Positions 8,774 to 16,907 of a DNA stretch of 41,280 nucleotides are shown one piece after another. Source of the DNA: an uncultured Veillonella sp. (lineage in GTDB: Bacteria > Bacillota > Negativicutes > Veillonellales > Veillonellaceae); contig NZ_URAR01000017.1 in assembly GCF_900545795.1 (NCBI RefSeq), positions 1 to 41,280 of the forward strand. The letters run 5' to 3'. The notes beneath the pieces are model-generated. The model worked only from the letters and a program-made list of their open reading frames with translations, was not told the DNA's origin and did not search any database. The position numbers and the translations under genes were made by a program. Positions within the stretch are counted from its first letter, which is position 1; each line of letters starts with the position of its first letter.

Positions 8774-8867
8774 GTACTAAAAGTGGTCCTAACATATTGT
8801 CATCTTTGTATTGGCCACTTTCAGTACTCAACTTATTACCATTAGAACAAGGCCTTTCATGTTCTAA
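8774..8867 (-). promoter_or_regulatory. Two stem-loops in the ydjK-ydjJ intercistronic gap
   Basis: Reading the minus-strand transcript, an 8-bp perfect stem TTAGAACA/TGTTCTAA (8842-8867) comes right after the ydjK stop. A 13-bp stem with one mismatch follows (GTACTAAAAGTGG at 8774-8786 with its partner at 8815-8827). Neither has a T-run. They look like mRNA-processing or 3'-protection hairpins that would allow different expression of ydjK and ydjJ, not full terminators. Confidence 0.5.
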
Positions 8868-8872
8868 ATAGT

Positions 8873-10237
8873 TTATTTTGCTACACTAATTTGTTCTACG
8901 GAAGCGCCTCGACTTTCAATACCTAAGAAGGCAATTGATAGAGCAACCACAATCGATACACCACTTAAGAACATAAATACACCAGTAACTCCCATGGAGT
9001 CTAGTAATGTAGCTACAACATAAGGAGCAATAATGCCACTCACTCGCCCTACTGCATTGGCTAAACCAGAACCTCTGAGCTTAGCTTCTGTAGGCCAAAT
9101 TTCTGGAACATATACTGCTGATGCATAACATACAAACATGTACACGAAAATGATGAGGAAGAAACCCATAATGCTGATCATCATCATGCTTGTTTGTAAG
9201 GAGTATACATAACCTAATATAGCAATAACTACTAGTAATCCTACGCCCATTACTTTACGAGGTAATTTATCCATGATGAACATGGCTATAAAAATACCTG
9301 TCGGAGCGCCAAACATACTCATAGTATTTAAAACAATGGAATCTTTTAAATTAATTCCCTGCGCCATAAATAAGGTTGGTAACCAGTTAATCAAAGTATA
9401 CTGAACAACATTCATTGCAATTAATACCATAGAGCCAAGGATAACACGCTTTAATAATGCTCCTTTAAATAAAGCACTATATGGTAAATGATGCTGCTCT
9501 ACTGCAACTGTATTTGAAACTGCTTCAAGTTTTTTCCCCGTTGCGGCTTCCACTTTGCGCTCAATATCAGACATAATCGCTTCTGCCTCTTCATAGCGCC
9601 CTTTAGACTCTAACCAACGTGGTGATTCAGGGAATTTCTTGTAAGCAATTACAGTTGCAATTAAAGATAAAATGGAAGGAATAACAAATTGAACGCGCCA
9701 ATTCATTTCTGGAGATACAACAAGCACAATCCCCATGGCAATTAACGAACATATTGGATAAGACCAGTTGCCTATAAATGATACTCTACTTGACCAAGTA
9801 CCTCGATTTCTCGCTGGCATATATTCTGTAAAACCAGCGAACAATGTTACTAATAAAGCCCCTAAGCCTACACCCATTACAAAACGACAAACGATTAAAA
9901 ATGTCATATTAGGAGATAAAGCACCGGCAATCATCGAAATAATATGGATTGCTTCAAATAGTATGAAACCATTTCGACGGCCAATTTTATCACCAATAAT
10001 ACCACCTACTAAAGCACCTAAAAACATACCTGCTGTAGTTAATGCTACGAACATGGCACTAATACTATTATTAGTCCACCCCAATGCTTTTAATTGTGCT
10101 AATACAAGGCCCCCTATGGCATTACTCCAACAAACTAATAATCCAAAGGCAACCATCCCAAACATCGACCAATGCCAACTACTATCTGGCAGTCGATCAA
10201 GTCGTGCTCCGCAATTCGGTCTCTTTTGTTCTGTCAT
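8873..10237 (-). CDS. ydjK: MFS sugar/acid:H+ symporter (YdjK-like)
   Basis: 454 residues with twelve hydrophobic segments. The loop between helices 2 and 3 has GGIIGDKIGRRNG (about 79-91), and the loop after helix 6 has FPESPRWLESKGRYEEA, both classic major-facilitator symporter motifs. The N-terminal CGARLDRLPDSSWHW and most of the chain match E. coli YdjK. It most likely brings the pathway substrate across the inner membrane with protons. The start is supported by AAAGGA nine bases upstream. The gene begins 26 bases after the ydjL stop, so the two are cotranscribed. The substrate is unknown. Confidence 0.92.
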   Translation of the reverse strand: MTEQKRPNCGARLDRLPDSSWHWSMFGMVAFGLLVCWSNAIGGLVLAQLKALGWTNNSISAMFVALTTAGMFLGALVGGIIGDKIGRRNGFILFEAIHIISMIAGALSPNMTFLIVCRFVMGVGLGALLVTLFAGFTEYMPARNRGTWSSRVSFIGNWSYPICSLIAMGIVLVVSPEMNWRVQFVIPSILSLIATVIAYKKFPESPRWLESKGRYEEAEAIMSDIERKVEAATGKKLEAVSNTVAVEQHHLPYSALFKGALLKRVILGSMVLIAMNVVQYTLINWLPTLFMAQGINLKDSIVLNTMSMFGAPTGIFIAMFIMDKLPRKVMGVGLLVVIAILGYVYSLQTSMMMISIMGFFLIIFVYMFVCYASAVYVPEIWPTEAKLRGSGLANAVGRVSGIIAPYVVATLLDSMGVTGVFMFLSGVSIVVALSIAFLGIESRGASVEQISVAK

Positions 10238-10263
10238 AATTTGTATCCTTTATTTATAAATTA

Positions 10264-11346
10264 TTATTTATCATCAAAATCGTAATGCATGATAACTTTG
10301 ATAGCTTCTTTGTCCGCCATAGCTTCGAAGCCTTTTTCCCACTCAGACAAGCCAAGGCGATGTGTAATCATTGGTTGTACCTTAATTTTTCCATCAGCTA
10401 ATAAGCGCATTGCATTTCTCCAAGATGTTGCATCGTATGCCATATGACCAATAATGCTAATATTCCACTCTGTAATCGCATTGATAGAGAAATCAAGGGG
10501 TTTGAAACCCATACCAACACGTACAATTTCGCCATTAGAACGTACCATTTCGATAGCTTGTTTTAATGCAATATTGGCACCAGAACATTCTACAACTAGG
10601 CTAATATTATCACGTCCACCACTAATTTCATGGCAACGAGCTACTACATCTTCTTTAGATGCATTAATGCAGTGAGTAGCACCTAATTCTTTCGCTACAC
10701 CAAAGCGAACTTTTACGTCTTCTTCAAGACCTACCATGATAATATTAACAGCACCCATTAAACGAGCAATCTGTACTGAGAATAAACCAAGAGGACCTGT
10801 ACCAAATACAACGCAGTCTTGACCTGGCATAAAGTGAGATTGTTGTACGATGGATTTATATGCATTACAAATTGGATCCATTACACAAGCTTCTTCGTAT
10901 TTTACATTCTCAGGAATTTCCCAAATTGCATGAGGATGGATACGGAGGATTTCACCTGGAATCTTGCAATATTTTGTAAAGCCACCGCCCCAACGGTTAT
11001 TATCTAAGCCAAGGTTAACTTTGCTGCGGCAAGTTAAGAAGTCTGCACTATCACAAGATGGGCAAACACCACAAACATGACCACTATTGTCGGATACAAT
11101 TCGTTGACCAACTTTCCAATGTTTTACTTGTTCGCCAACTTTTACAATTTCACCAGCAAATTCATGTCCACGAATAGAGTTAAATTCATCAGAACCGTTT
11201 TCTACACGGAAGTGCTTCATATCAGCACCACAGATAGCCGCTGCTTTTACCTCTATAATAATGTCTTCAGGACCACATGTTGGTTCTGGAACATCAATTA
11301 AACGATAACCACCAAAACTTTTACCATATCTTGCTAATGCTTTCAT
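10264..11346 (-). CDS. ydjL: Zinc-dependent alcohol dehydrogenase (YdjL-like)
   Basis: 360 residues from the ATG at 11346, placed nine bases after AAAGGAG. The in-frame TTG at 11355 directly abuts the ribosome site and is rejected. Medium-chain dehydrogenase signatures include AICGADMKH with a zinc-binding cysteine, RGHEFAG, a CGVCPSC cluster for the structural zinc, and the cofactor loop GTGPLG. The sequence follows E. coli YdjL from MKALAR to the end. Two distinct dehydrogenases (this and ydjJ) in one cluster suggest either two sequential oxidations or an epimerisation by oxidation and reduction. Confidence 0.91.
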   Translation of the reverse strand: MKALARYGKSFGGYRLIDVPEPTCGPEDIIIEVKAAAICGADMKHFRVENGSDEFNSIRGHEFAGEIVKVGEQVKHWKVGQRIVSDNSGHVCGVCPSCDSADFLTCRSKVNLGLDNNRWGGGFTKYCKIPGEILRIHPHAIWEIPENVKYEEACVMDPICNAYKSIVQQSHFMPGQDCVVFGTGPLGLFSVQIARLMGAVNIIMVGLEEDVKVRFGVAKELGATHCINASKEDVVARCHEISGGRDNISLVVECSGANIALKQAIEMVRSNGEIVRVGMGFKPLDFSINAITEWNISIIGHMAYDATSWRNAMRLLADGKIKVQPMITHRLGLSEWEKGFEAMADKEAIKVIMHYDFDDK

Positions 11347-11441
11347 AATTGCCAACTCCTTTGACTAATTAAACAGTTGAAACATGTATGTACTATGCAA
11401 ATCCATCATGTATATTAATTTCATTTACATAATCATAACCA

Positions 11442-11512
11442 TATATGACCTACTAAACGTATGTCATATACCTAGTTGTTAAGATAAAGTCCTTCAAATT
11501 TAACTAACTAGG
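11442..11512 (-). promoter_or_regulatory. Inverted repeats between ydjE-like and ydjL
   Basis: Two structures fill the 151-base gap. TATATGAC (11442-11449) and GTCATATA (11463-11470) form a perfect 8-bp inverted repeat with a 13-base spacer. CCTAGTTGTTAA (11471-11482) pairs with 11500-11512, which overlaps the ydjE-like stop codon, giving a 12-bp stem with one bulge. The second resembles a weak 3'-end hairpin of the upstream gene; the first could be an operator for a second promoter in front of ydjL. Confidence 0.45.
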
Positions 11513-12884
11513 ATTTATTTAACACAGCATACTCATTCACCTCTTCCAATGATTTACCGCGACTTTCAACGCCTAAGAAATATATAATGGCTGCACAAAC
11601 CAGTAAAAATCCTGTTAATACGTGAAATACGCTATCCGTTCCATAGTCTGTAATTAGATACGCTACTACATACGGAGAAATTACAGCGCTAAAACGTCCT
11701 ACTGCATTTGAAAATCCCATACCACGCAAACGTATTTCTGTAGGGAATAATTCTGGTACATACACCGAACATACGAAACAAACAAAGAAGTAAATTAATA
11801 TTGTCATAACAAAGCCACTTGTCATAATGAGTATATCTTCTCGTTGTGCTGAGTAGATATAGCACATGACTGAGATGAGAAACAGCAAAGTGACTGCTAC
11901 ATATTTTCTAGCAAATCGATCCGCTAAATATGCGGATATAATAACACCTACTGGTGCACCTAACATCATAAGAGCAACCATACCAACAGACTTTGTAACA
12001 CTAATACCTTGATGAACAAATATAGTTGGTAACCAGTTGATTATGGTGTAAATCAAGGTGTTCATTGCCACCAAACAAACTGAAGCAATAATATTTCGCC
12101 GTAAGACTTCACCTTTAAATAAATCGAGCCATCCGAATGTATTTTTTGCTACTGGTTCTTTAGCAAACACATGATCATTTGTGTAAGGATCTAACTTAAT
12201 TCCTTTTTCCGCTTCAATCTCTTTTTCAATTGATTCTAAAATAGTATCCGCTTGTAAGCGATGACCTTTACTTTCATGCCATCGTGGTGATTCTGGCATA
12301 TGTTGTCTTGGAAACCATACTAACAGTGCCAGCAGACCACCTGTGAAAAACATAACACGCCAGCCAAAAGCTGGAATAATGAGATAACATAAGAGCATTC
12401 CTACAGGTGCTGCCATATTACCTATGAGAGATAAATAGGATGACCATCTCCCCCGAACTTTGGCAGGAACCATTTCAGCAAACATCCCAAAACCTACTAT
12501 GATTTCTGCGCCTAAGCCTATCCCCATAACAAAGCGACAAGCTATAAGAAAATACATATTAGGAGAAAAAGCACCAATTAAACCAGCAATACCAAAGATT
12601 AATAAATTTAATTGGTAGGCAAATTTTCGGCCAAATCTATCACCAATATAGCCTGTTAATAAGCTACCACAAAATAAACCCAACATAGTAAATGATATAA
12701 AAGCTGCATTCAAGTAATTAGTCGACCAGCCCATCTGAATTAATTCAGATAACACAGCACCGCCCATGTAATTGTCTATACCATCTACAAATAGTCCTGC
12801 ACCGATTACCACCAACATACGATAATGCCATCTAGATATTGGTAATCTATCTAGCCTTTCTCCGGCCGTAAGCTTTCGTTCCAA
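11508..12884 (-). CDS. ydjE: MFS metabolite:H+ symporter (YdjE-like)
   Basis: A twelve-helix carrier with GYIGDRFGRKFAY after helix 2 and MPESPRWHESKGH after helix 6. It is related to, but clearly distinct from, the YdjK-like carrier in the same cluster. The N-terminal ERLDRLPISRWHYR resembles E. coli YdjE. No ATG is available. I prefer the TTG at 12884 (458 residues), ten bases after GGAGG, because the GTG at 12893 lies one base from the ribosome site and because the TTG reproduces the YdjE N-terminal length. As first gene of the cluster after a 460-base gap it probably follows the main promoter. A second transporter suggests uptake of two related substrates or export of an end product. Confidence 0.83.
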   Translation of the reverse strand: MERKLTAGERLDRLPISRWHYRMLVVIGAGLFVDGIDNYMGGAVLSELIQMGWSTNYLNAAFISFTMLGLFCGSLLTGYIGDRFGRKFAYQLNLLIFGIAGLIGAFSPNMYFLIACRFVMGIGLGAEIIVGFGMFAEMVPAKVRGRWSSYLSLIGNMAAPVGMLLCYLIIPAFGWRVMFFTGGLLALLVWFPRQHMPESPRWHESKGHRLQADTILESIEKEIEAEKGIKLDPYTNDHVFAKEPVAKNTFGWLDLFKGEVLRRNIIASVCLVAMNTLIYTIINWLPTIFVHQGISVTKSVGMVALMMLGAPVGVIISAYLADRFARKYVAVTLLFLISVMCYIYSAQREDILIMTSGFVMTILIYFFVCFVCSVYVPELFPTEIRLRGMGFSNAVGRFSAVISPYVVAYLITDYGTDSVFHVLTGFLLVCAAIIYFLGVESRGKSLEEVNEYAVLNKS

Positions 12885-13344
12885 ACCAACCACCCCTCCT
12901 ATGCATTTATATCATCCTTACTATTCATTAATTGTATTTTACAACATCTTTACATAAATTACAATACTTTTATTTTTACTTCAGTAAATATTTTTTTGTT
13001 TCAAAAACTATAATCCATAATTTAAACAAAATTTATTTTAAACATAAAAAAATAGCTACTATAATTTAAGTGAATGTTTCACTCAAAAAATAGTAGCTAT
13101 AATCGCTATAAAATGCACTCTTTAATTTATTTAAATTGCTTCAAATAGTAAATAGTAGTAAGCAGTACAAAACATAATAAATCTTATAACTCTTACCAAC
13201 AAAGCCAAAATATCCGTTTCAAACATTTTATATTTCCGTTTCATACATTTTACAATATATTGGCATCCTGATGAAATTTTATTTACTTTTATTTACTTTT
13301 ATTTATTTGTACTAAACTCATTTTAAAACACCAACTTAATCTCA
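12885..13344. other. Intergenic region with the likely ydj promoter and a terminator
   Basis: No gene is seen. The half near ydjE-like must carry the promoter of the ydj cluster. It includes a 6-2-6 palindrome TTTACT-TC-AGTAAA at 12975-12988 inside a longer AT-rich near-palindrome, a candidate operator. No convincing -35/-10 pair could be fixed. The hairpin at 13045-13100 belongs to the next gene upstream. 13101-13344 is AT-rich without clear structure. Confidence 0.5.
13045..13100 (-). terminator. Intrinsic terminator downstream of the HAD gene
   Basis: ATAGCTACTAT (13052-13062) pairs perfectly with ATAGTAGCTAT (13090-13100), and an inner GTGAA/TTCAC stem lies at 13070-13082. On the minus strand the structure ends in seven T residues. 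It lies about 245 bases after the stop of the HAD-family gene, leaving a long 3' untranslated region. Confidence 0.75.
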
Positions 13345-14190
13345 TCACTTAGACACAAACTTCTCCAAGCTTCTCATAGCCTCCACAGCAGCCATTTTAT
13401 CTAAAATAGCCTTTACAATGATATCTATTTCACTATGCTCTGAGTAGTCAGCCTTGCTGATAAAATTAACTCGATTGTCTTTAACTAGATTTTTAACTGT
13501 GTCTTTTCCTTTTTCTGGATTATACACAGCAATGGATTGTCCACCATTCACCTTAACTAGCTTCATACAAGGCACATCCGTAATGCCATCGCCAATGTAC
13601 ACCATGTTACGGAATGGTATACGTCGCTCCTCAGATGGGGTATAACGATTTAGTTCCGCATCACTATTTGGGGTAAGATCAAGCACACCCTTATTTATAC
13701 GGAACAAAAATTGCGTCTTACCTGTATAGTTAACGGCCACTTTAGGCCAAGCAACTAAATCATTATAATCATACATAAATTCACAGGCATAAATCTTCTT
13801 GAATTCTTCCTTAATAGGCGTCCCTTCAATAATTTCTTTTACCCCAGAAGATACAATATAATGTTCTAGCTGCAAACCTAGTGAATCAGCATATTCATTC
13901 ATACGCTTAAACCAGGTCAACACGCCTGGAAAAAACTCAATGGCCTTACCTAAATCATTAAACTTCTCTTTAGTAATGCGAATCTCTCGCTTCCGGCAAG
14001 TATCCACCATCGTGTACATATAGGCTAAAATGCCATCCATTTCCTGTTCTGCTGCTAACGAATTGGCCTTATTCCAAAACTCTGAGGGCTCCATTCCTAA
14101 ATCTGAAATAAAGCCATATTCCTGCATATCCTTTGTGCAAAGCGTCTTATCAAAATCATACATCAATGCCACTACCGGTTTATTATCCAT
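13345..14190 (-). CDS. HAD-superfamily phosphatase
   Basis: A 281-residue cytoplasmic protein of the haloacid dehalogenase superfamily, phosphoserine-phosphatase-like group. Motif I is DFDKT at 12-16 with D12 as the expected nucleophile and D14 as general acid. Motif II is the VSSG segment, and motif IV is GDGITD at 200-205 for magnesium binding. A large helical cap lies between motifs I and II. Such enzymes hydrolyse phosphomonoesters; nothing here gives the substrate. GAGG before ATG supports the start. It stands alone between the tannase and the ydj cluster, with its own terminator, so it is probably monocistronic or the tail of a transcript from the tannase gene. Confidence 0.85.
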   Translation of the reverse strand: MDNKPVVALMYDFDKTLCTKDMQEYGFISDLGMEPSEFWNKANSLAAEQEMDGILAYMYTMVDTCRKREIRITKEKFNDLGKAIEFFPGVLTWFKRMNEYADSLGLQLEHYIVSSGVKEIIEGTPIKEEFKKIYACEFMYDYNDLVAWPKVAVNYTGKTQFLFRINKGVLDLTPNSDAELNRYTPSEERRIPFRNMVYIGDGITDVPCMKLVKVNGGQSIAVYNPEKGKDTVKNLVKDNRVNFISKADYSEHSEIDIIVKAILDKMAAVEAMRSLEKFVSK

Positions 14191-14289
14191 AAAAACCTCA
14201 CTGTTATTGTATTAAACATCATAAAATATACTACTTATAACAGTACAAAAAGTTTTTCTAAAAAGCAAGCATATAAAATCCATAATAAT

Positions 14290-16146
14290 TCAAACAATGC
14301 GATCGATCCAGTCAAAAAGTTCCTCTAAATCATAATCACCAGCATGCCCAATGCCCCACGGTAGCGCAAAATCTACATTATATCCATAATTTTGCAATCT
14401 TGTTGCAACGATGAGAGGCACAGCCATAGATGTATTATTGTCATGTTCCCCATAGCGAATACGCCAATAGTTGGCTGTGTTTTGATTATAGTTTACGCCA
14501 TCTAAATGCAATGGACTAATATAATTTAAAGGATTCATCATTTTAATAGTTTGAAAATCTGCAATCGATGTGCCATCTCCTTGAATAGAAGCAATGGCAG
14601 TAAAATGTTGATTGTCTATTGTAGTAGTACCAAACAAATTATTTTCACCCGATGAATTATCACGAGCATCAAAAGCCCCTGGTGCCTTCATGCGACCTAC
14701 AGATGCGTTGTATTTTGCCCAATCAACATCTACTATTTTACTGCTATCCTGAGAATCATATATTAAATAGTTTACATCACTAATATCAGTTCCTGTTAAT
14801 TTAGCTTTATAAGCACTGTCTATAATGTAAGACTTAGCATAGGTCATAAAGGTACCAGTTCCATCAGCTTCTAAAGTTAAAGGCGTTCCCTCTTTTGATT
14901 GTAATTGTAAACTGTTTATATATTGGGGGAAATTATCTTTTAACACTTTACTATAAGCAATAGCGTCTGGCTTTAGTATAATACTTTTATTCTTATCAGC
15001 TTTAGGTGCCATCATCTCTGGTAATTTTGAATTAGGTGAAGCAGTTTGTTCCTCCCCACCAAAAGCACCACCATTTCCTAAAGTTGGATCTGGCGGCTCT
15101 TGTTGTCCAGGCATGCCACCCATACCAGCATAAGAATTTATACCATTATAAGACCATTCATAAGCCATATCTGCATGGTCTAAATCAGTTATTGGGCAAT
15201 AAGCCGATACAGCATAAATTGATGTATCATAAGATGCCACACCTAACTCTGATAAATACGAATTATAGTCCAATGAATTGCCACTAGCACCTAGCAATAA
15301 GGACACAGCACCGCCTGCACTCGTGCCATTGGAAATAATTTTATTTGCATCTCCTGGCATTTCATCATCATTACTGTGTAAATACGCAACAGCTGCTTTT
15401 AAGTCAACTATAACAGCTGGGGCCTTCCCAATATAAGTACCGTCAGCTGATTCATTAGAGCGACCTCTTGTAGCTGGCGCTGCTACTACAAGCCCTTTAG
15501 ATAGAGCCATTAATACGGCATTAGGGTTCCCCTCTCTATCTACAGCTGGTTTACTTGCTTGACTTGGACGATACCCACCTACCGAATTAGGAAAGAATAT
15601 AGGTGCCGTATCCTTCGTATACTTTCCTTGGCTAGCATTTTCATAATAAGCTTCTGGAATATAGATATTCATATATTGATAGCCTACATCTACAGGCTTA
15701 GCTACATACGGAATATTTTCATACGCTCTATACGAAATAGTTTCCCCATTTACCGTAGATGTTCGAAGCTCATATGCTTCAGAATTAAAAACTAAAGAGT
15801 ATACTTCGGTGCCCGCCTTAACATTAGCACTAGTGATCTGAAATTTTTTATTATTAGAAACCTTAGCATTATCAATCTTAGTATTAGAATCTATACCACC
15901 AGAAACCTTGGCATCAGAATTCACAGTATCAGAATGTACAATATTAGAAAACTTATCAGTAGAAATTGTATCTGCTGCCTGCACCTGCCCAAAGGATCCC
16001 ACAGTTACCAAAATTCCTAGTGCCCCTAAACAAGCTACAAGCTTCCAATCTCTATACCAAATACTATTTTTCTGCCCATTGTCAACACGACTTAACTTAG
16101 ACAACAAAGGTGTCCCTTTTAATAGAAAGTTTTTTCCTAACATCAT
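14290..16146 (-). CDS. Secreted tannase (tannin acylhydrolase), subtype-B-like
   Basis: A 618-residue alpha/beta-hydrolase whose core aligns with the Lactobacillus plantarum tannase: PAVIVDLKAA, MPGDANKIISNGTSAGG, HADMAYEW, NNLFG, FALPWGIGHAGDYD. The nucleophile is S276 in GTSAGG. By spacing, D569 (YGEHD) and H601 (GIGHAG) complete the triad equivalent to S163-D419-H451. Tannases release gallate from gallotannins and gallate esters. Unlike the cytoplasmic L. plantarum enzyme, this one has a signal peptide with a long n-region, a hydrophobic core at about 37-53, and a likely cut after VQA (57/58). A Ser/Thr/Asn-rich stretch follows, so it acts outside the cytoplasm. A Gly/Pro-rich insertion (about 342-385) is extra. 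AAGGAGG precedes an ATG-ATG start; either ATG may be used. Confidence 0.88.
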   Translation of the reverse strand: MMLGKNFLLKGTPLLSKLSRVDNGQKNSIWYRDWKLVACLGALGILVTVGSFGQVQAADTISTDKFSNIVHSDTVNSDAKVSGGIDSNTKIDNAKVSNNKKFQITSANVKAGTEVYSLVFNSEAYELRTSTVNGETISYRAYENIPYVAKPVDVGYQYMNIYIPEAYYENASQGKYTKDTAPIFFPNSVGGYRPSQASKPAVDREGNPNAVLMALSKGLVVAAPATRGRSNESADGTYIGKAPAVIVDLKAAVAYLHSNDDEMPGDANKIISNGTSAGGAVSLLLGASGNSLDYNSYLSELGVASYDTSIYAVSAYCPITDLDHADMAYEWSYNGINSYAGMGGMPGQQEPPDPTLGNGGAFGGEEQTASPNSKLPEMMAPKADKNKSIILKPDAIAYSKVLKDNFPQYINSLQLQSKEGTPLTLEADGTGTFMTYAKSYIIDSAYKAKLTGTDISDVNYLIYDSQDSSKIVDVDWAKYNASVGRMKAPGAFDARDNSSGENNLFGTTTIDNQHFTAIASIQGDGTSIADFQTIKMMNPLNYISPLHLDGVNYNQNTANYWRIRYGEHDNNTSMAVPLIVATRLQNYGYNVDFALPWGIGHAGDYDLEELFDWIDRIV

Positions 16147-16299
16147 TCAAGCCTCCTTAAAACCATCATTATGGAAGCAGTATAGCACTATATAGTAGCA
16201 ATACAGCAAGAAAACGCTCTAAACTCTCCCCTTTTACCTTAAACACTTATTTACATATACTCTATGTAAAATATCCTTCAATTGCTTTTATACTTCATA

Positions 16300-16380
16300 T
16301 AAGAAAAAGCCCCTTGTTTACAGAATCATACTAAATTTGGCAAAGCAAAATTAAAATTATGATTTGTAAACAAGAGGCTT
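16300..16380 (-). terminator. Intrinsic terminator downstream of the small membrane protein gene
   Basis: A long imperfect stem pairs 16307-16330 with 16358-16380 (AAGCCCCTTGTTTACA with TGTAAACAAGAGGCTT, then AATCATA with TATGATT). On the minus strand it is followed by TTTTTCTTAT. It lies just after the stop at 16409 and before the tannase promoter region (16147-16300). Confidence 0.85.
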
Positions 16381-16408
16381 CCCTTTTATATTTGATTCTC
16401 TTAGGCAA

Positions 16409-16753
16409 TTAAAAGAATATTTTTTTAATAAGCCCTAAAATAAGTGCAGCCACTGCAAGTACGGCAGCACCTAGCATAAACATGCCACCAAAGAAGACAA
16501 CTACCACTAAAATAGCCGCTACAACAGCACCTAAAATCAATTTTCCTTTCCAACCTAAGGAGGTAAAGGAATAAACTTTAACGCGAGGAATGCTCTCCCC
16601 TTGCTGATAGTAATACTGTTTCTCTTCTTTTATATCATGTTCAGTCTGCTCACGACCGTCTTCGTCAATGGTAATCCCATCAAAGGATTGGCGTTCTTCT
16701 TCAGACAATACTTTTGTCTCTGTTTTTTCGTACGAATTTTGTTCTTCACGCAT
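16409..16753 (-). CDS. Small membrane protein of unknown function
   Basis: 114 residues from the ATG at 16753, eight bases after GGAG. The ATG two codons earlier is only two bases from that site. The first 65 residues are strongly charged and acidic (many Glu, Lys and Asp), then comes a linker (VKVYSFTSLGWKGK). The C-terminus is two adjoining hydrophobic segments rich in Val, Ala and Gly, ending in LIKKIFF. I do not recognise the family. The predicted topology is a soluble N-terminal cytoplasmic part anchored by a helical hairpin. It has its own strong terminator and lies next to gatB, from which it is separated by 154 bases without clear structure. Confidence 0.7.
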   Translation of the reverse strand: MREEQNSYEKTETKVLSEEERQSFDGITIDEDGREQTEHDIKEEKQYYYQQGESIPRVKVYSFTSLGWKGKLILGAVVAAILVVVVFFGGMFMLGAAVLAVAALILGLIKKIFF

Positions 16754-16907
16754 TAACATCGCTCCTCTTCATACGCAACAAAAATATAAAAAATCTCAAT
16801 ACAATGTCAATCTTCTGACGGCCAGAACAACTTACTAAATACTTATGTACTTATGAACTTACTAGCTAGCCTTAGATGAATCGTTTACTAAATACAGCAA
16901 ACTGAAA

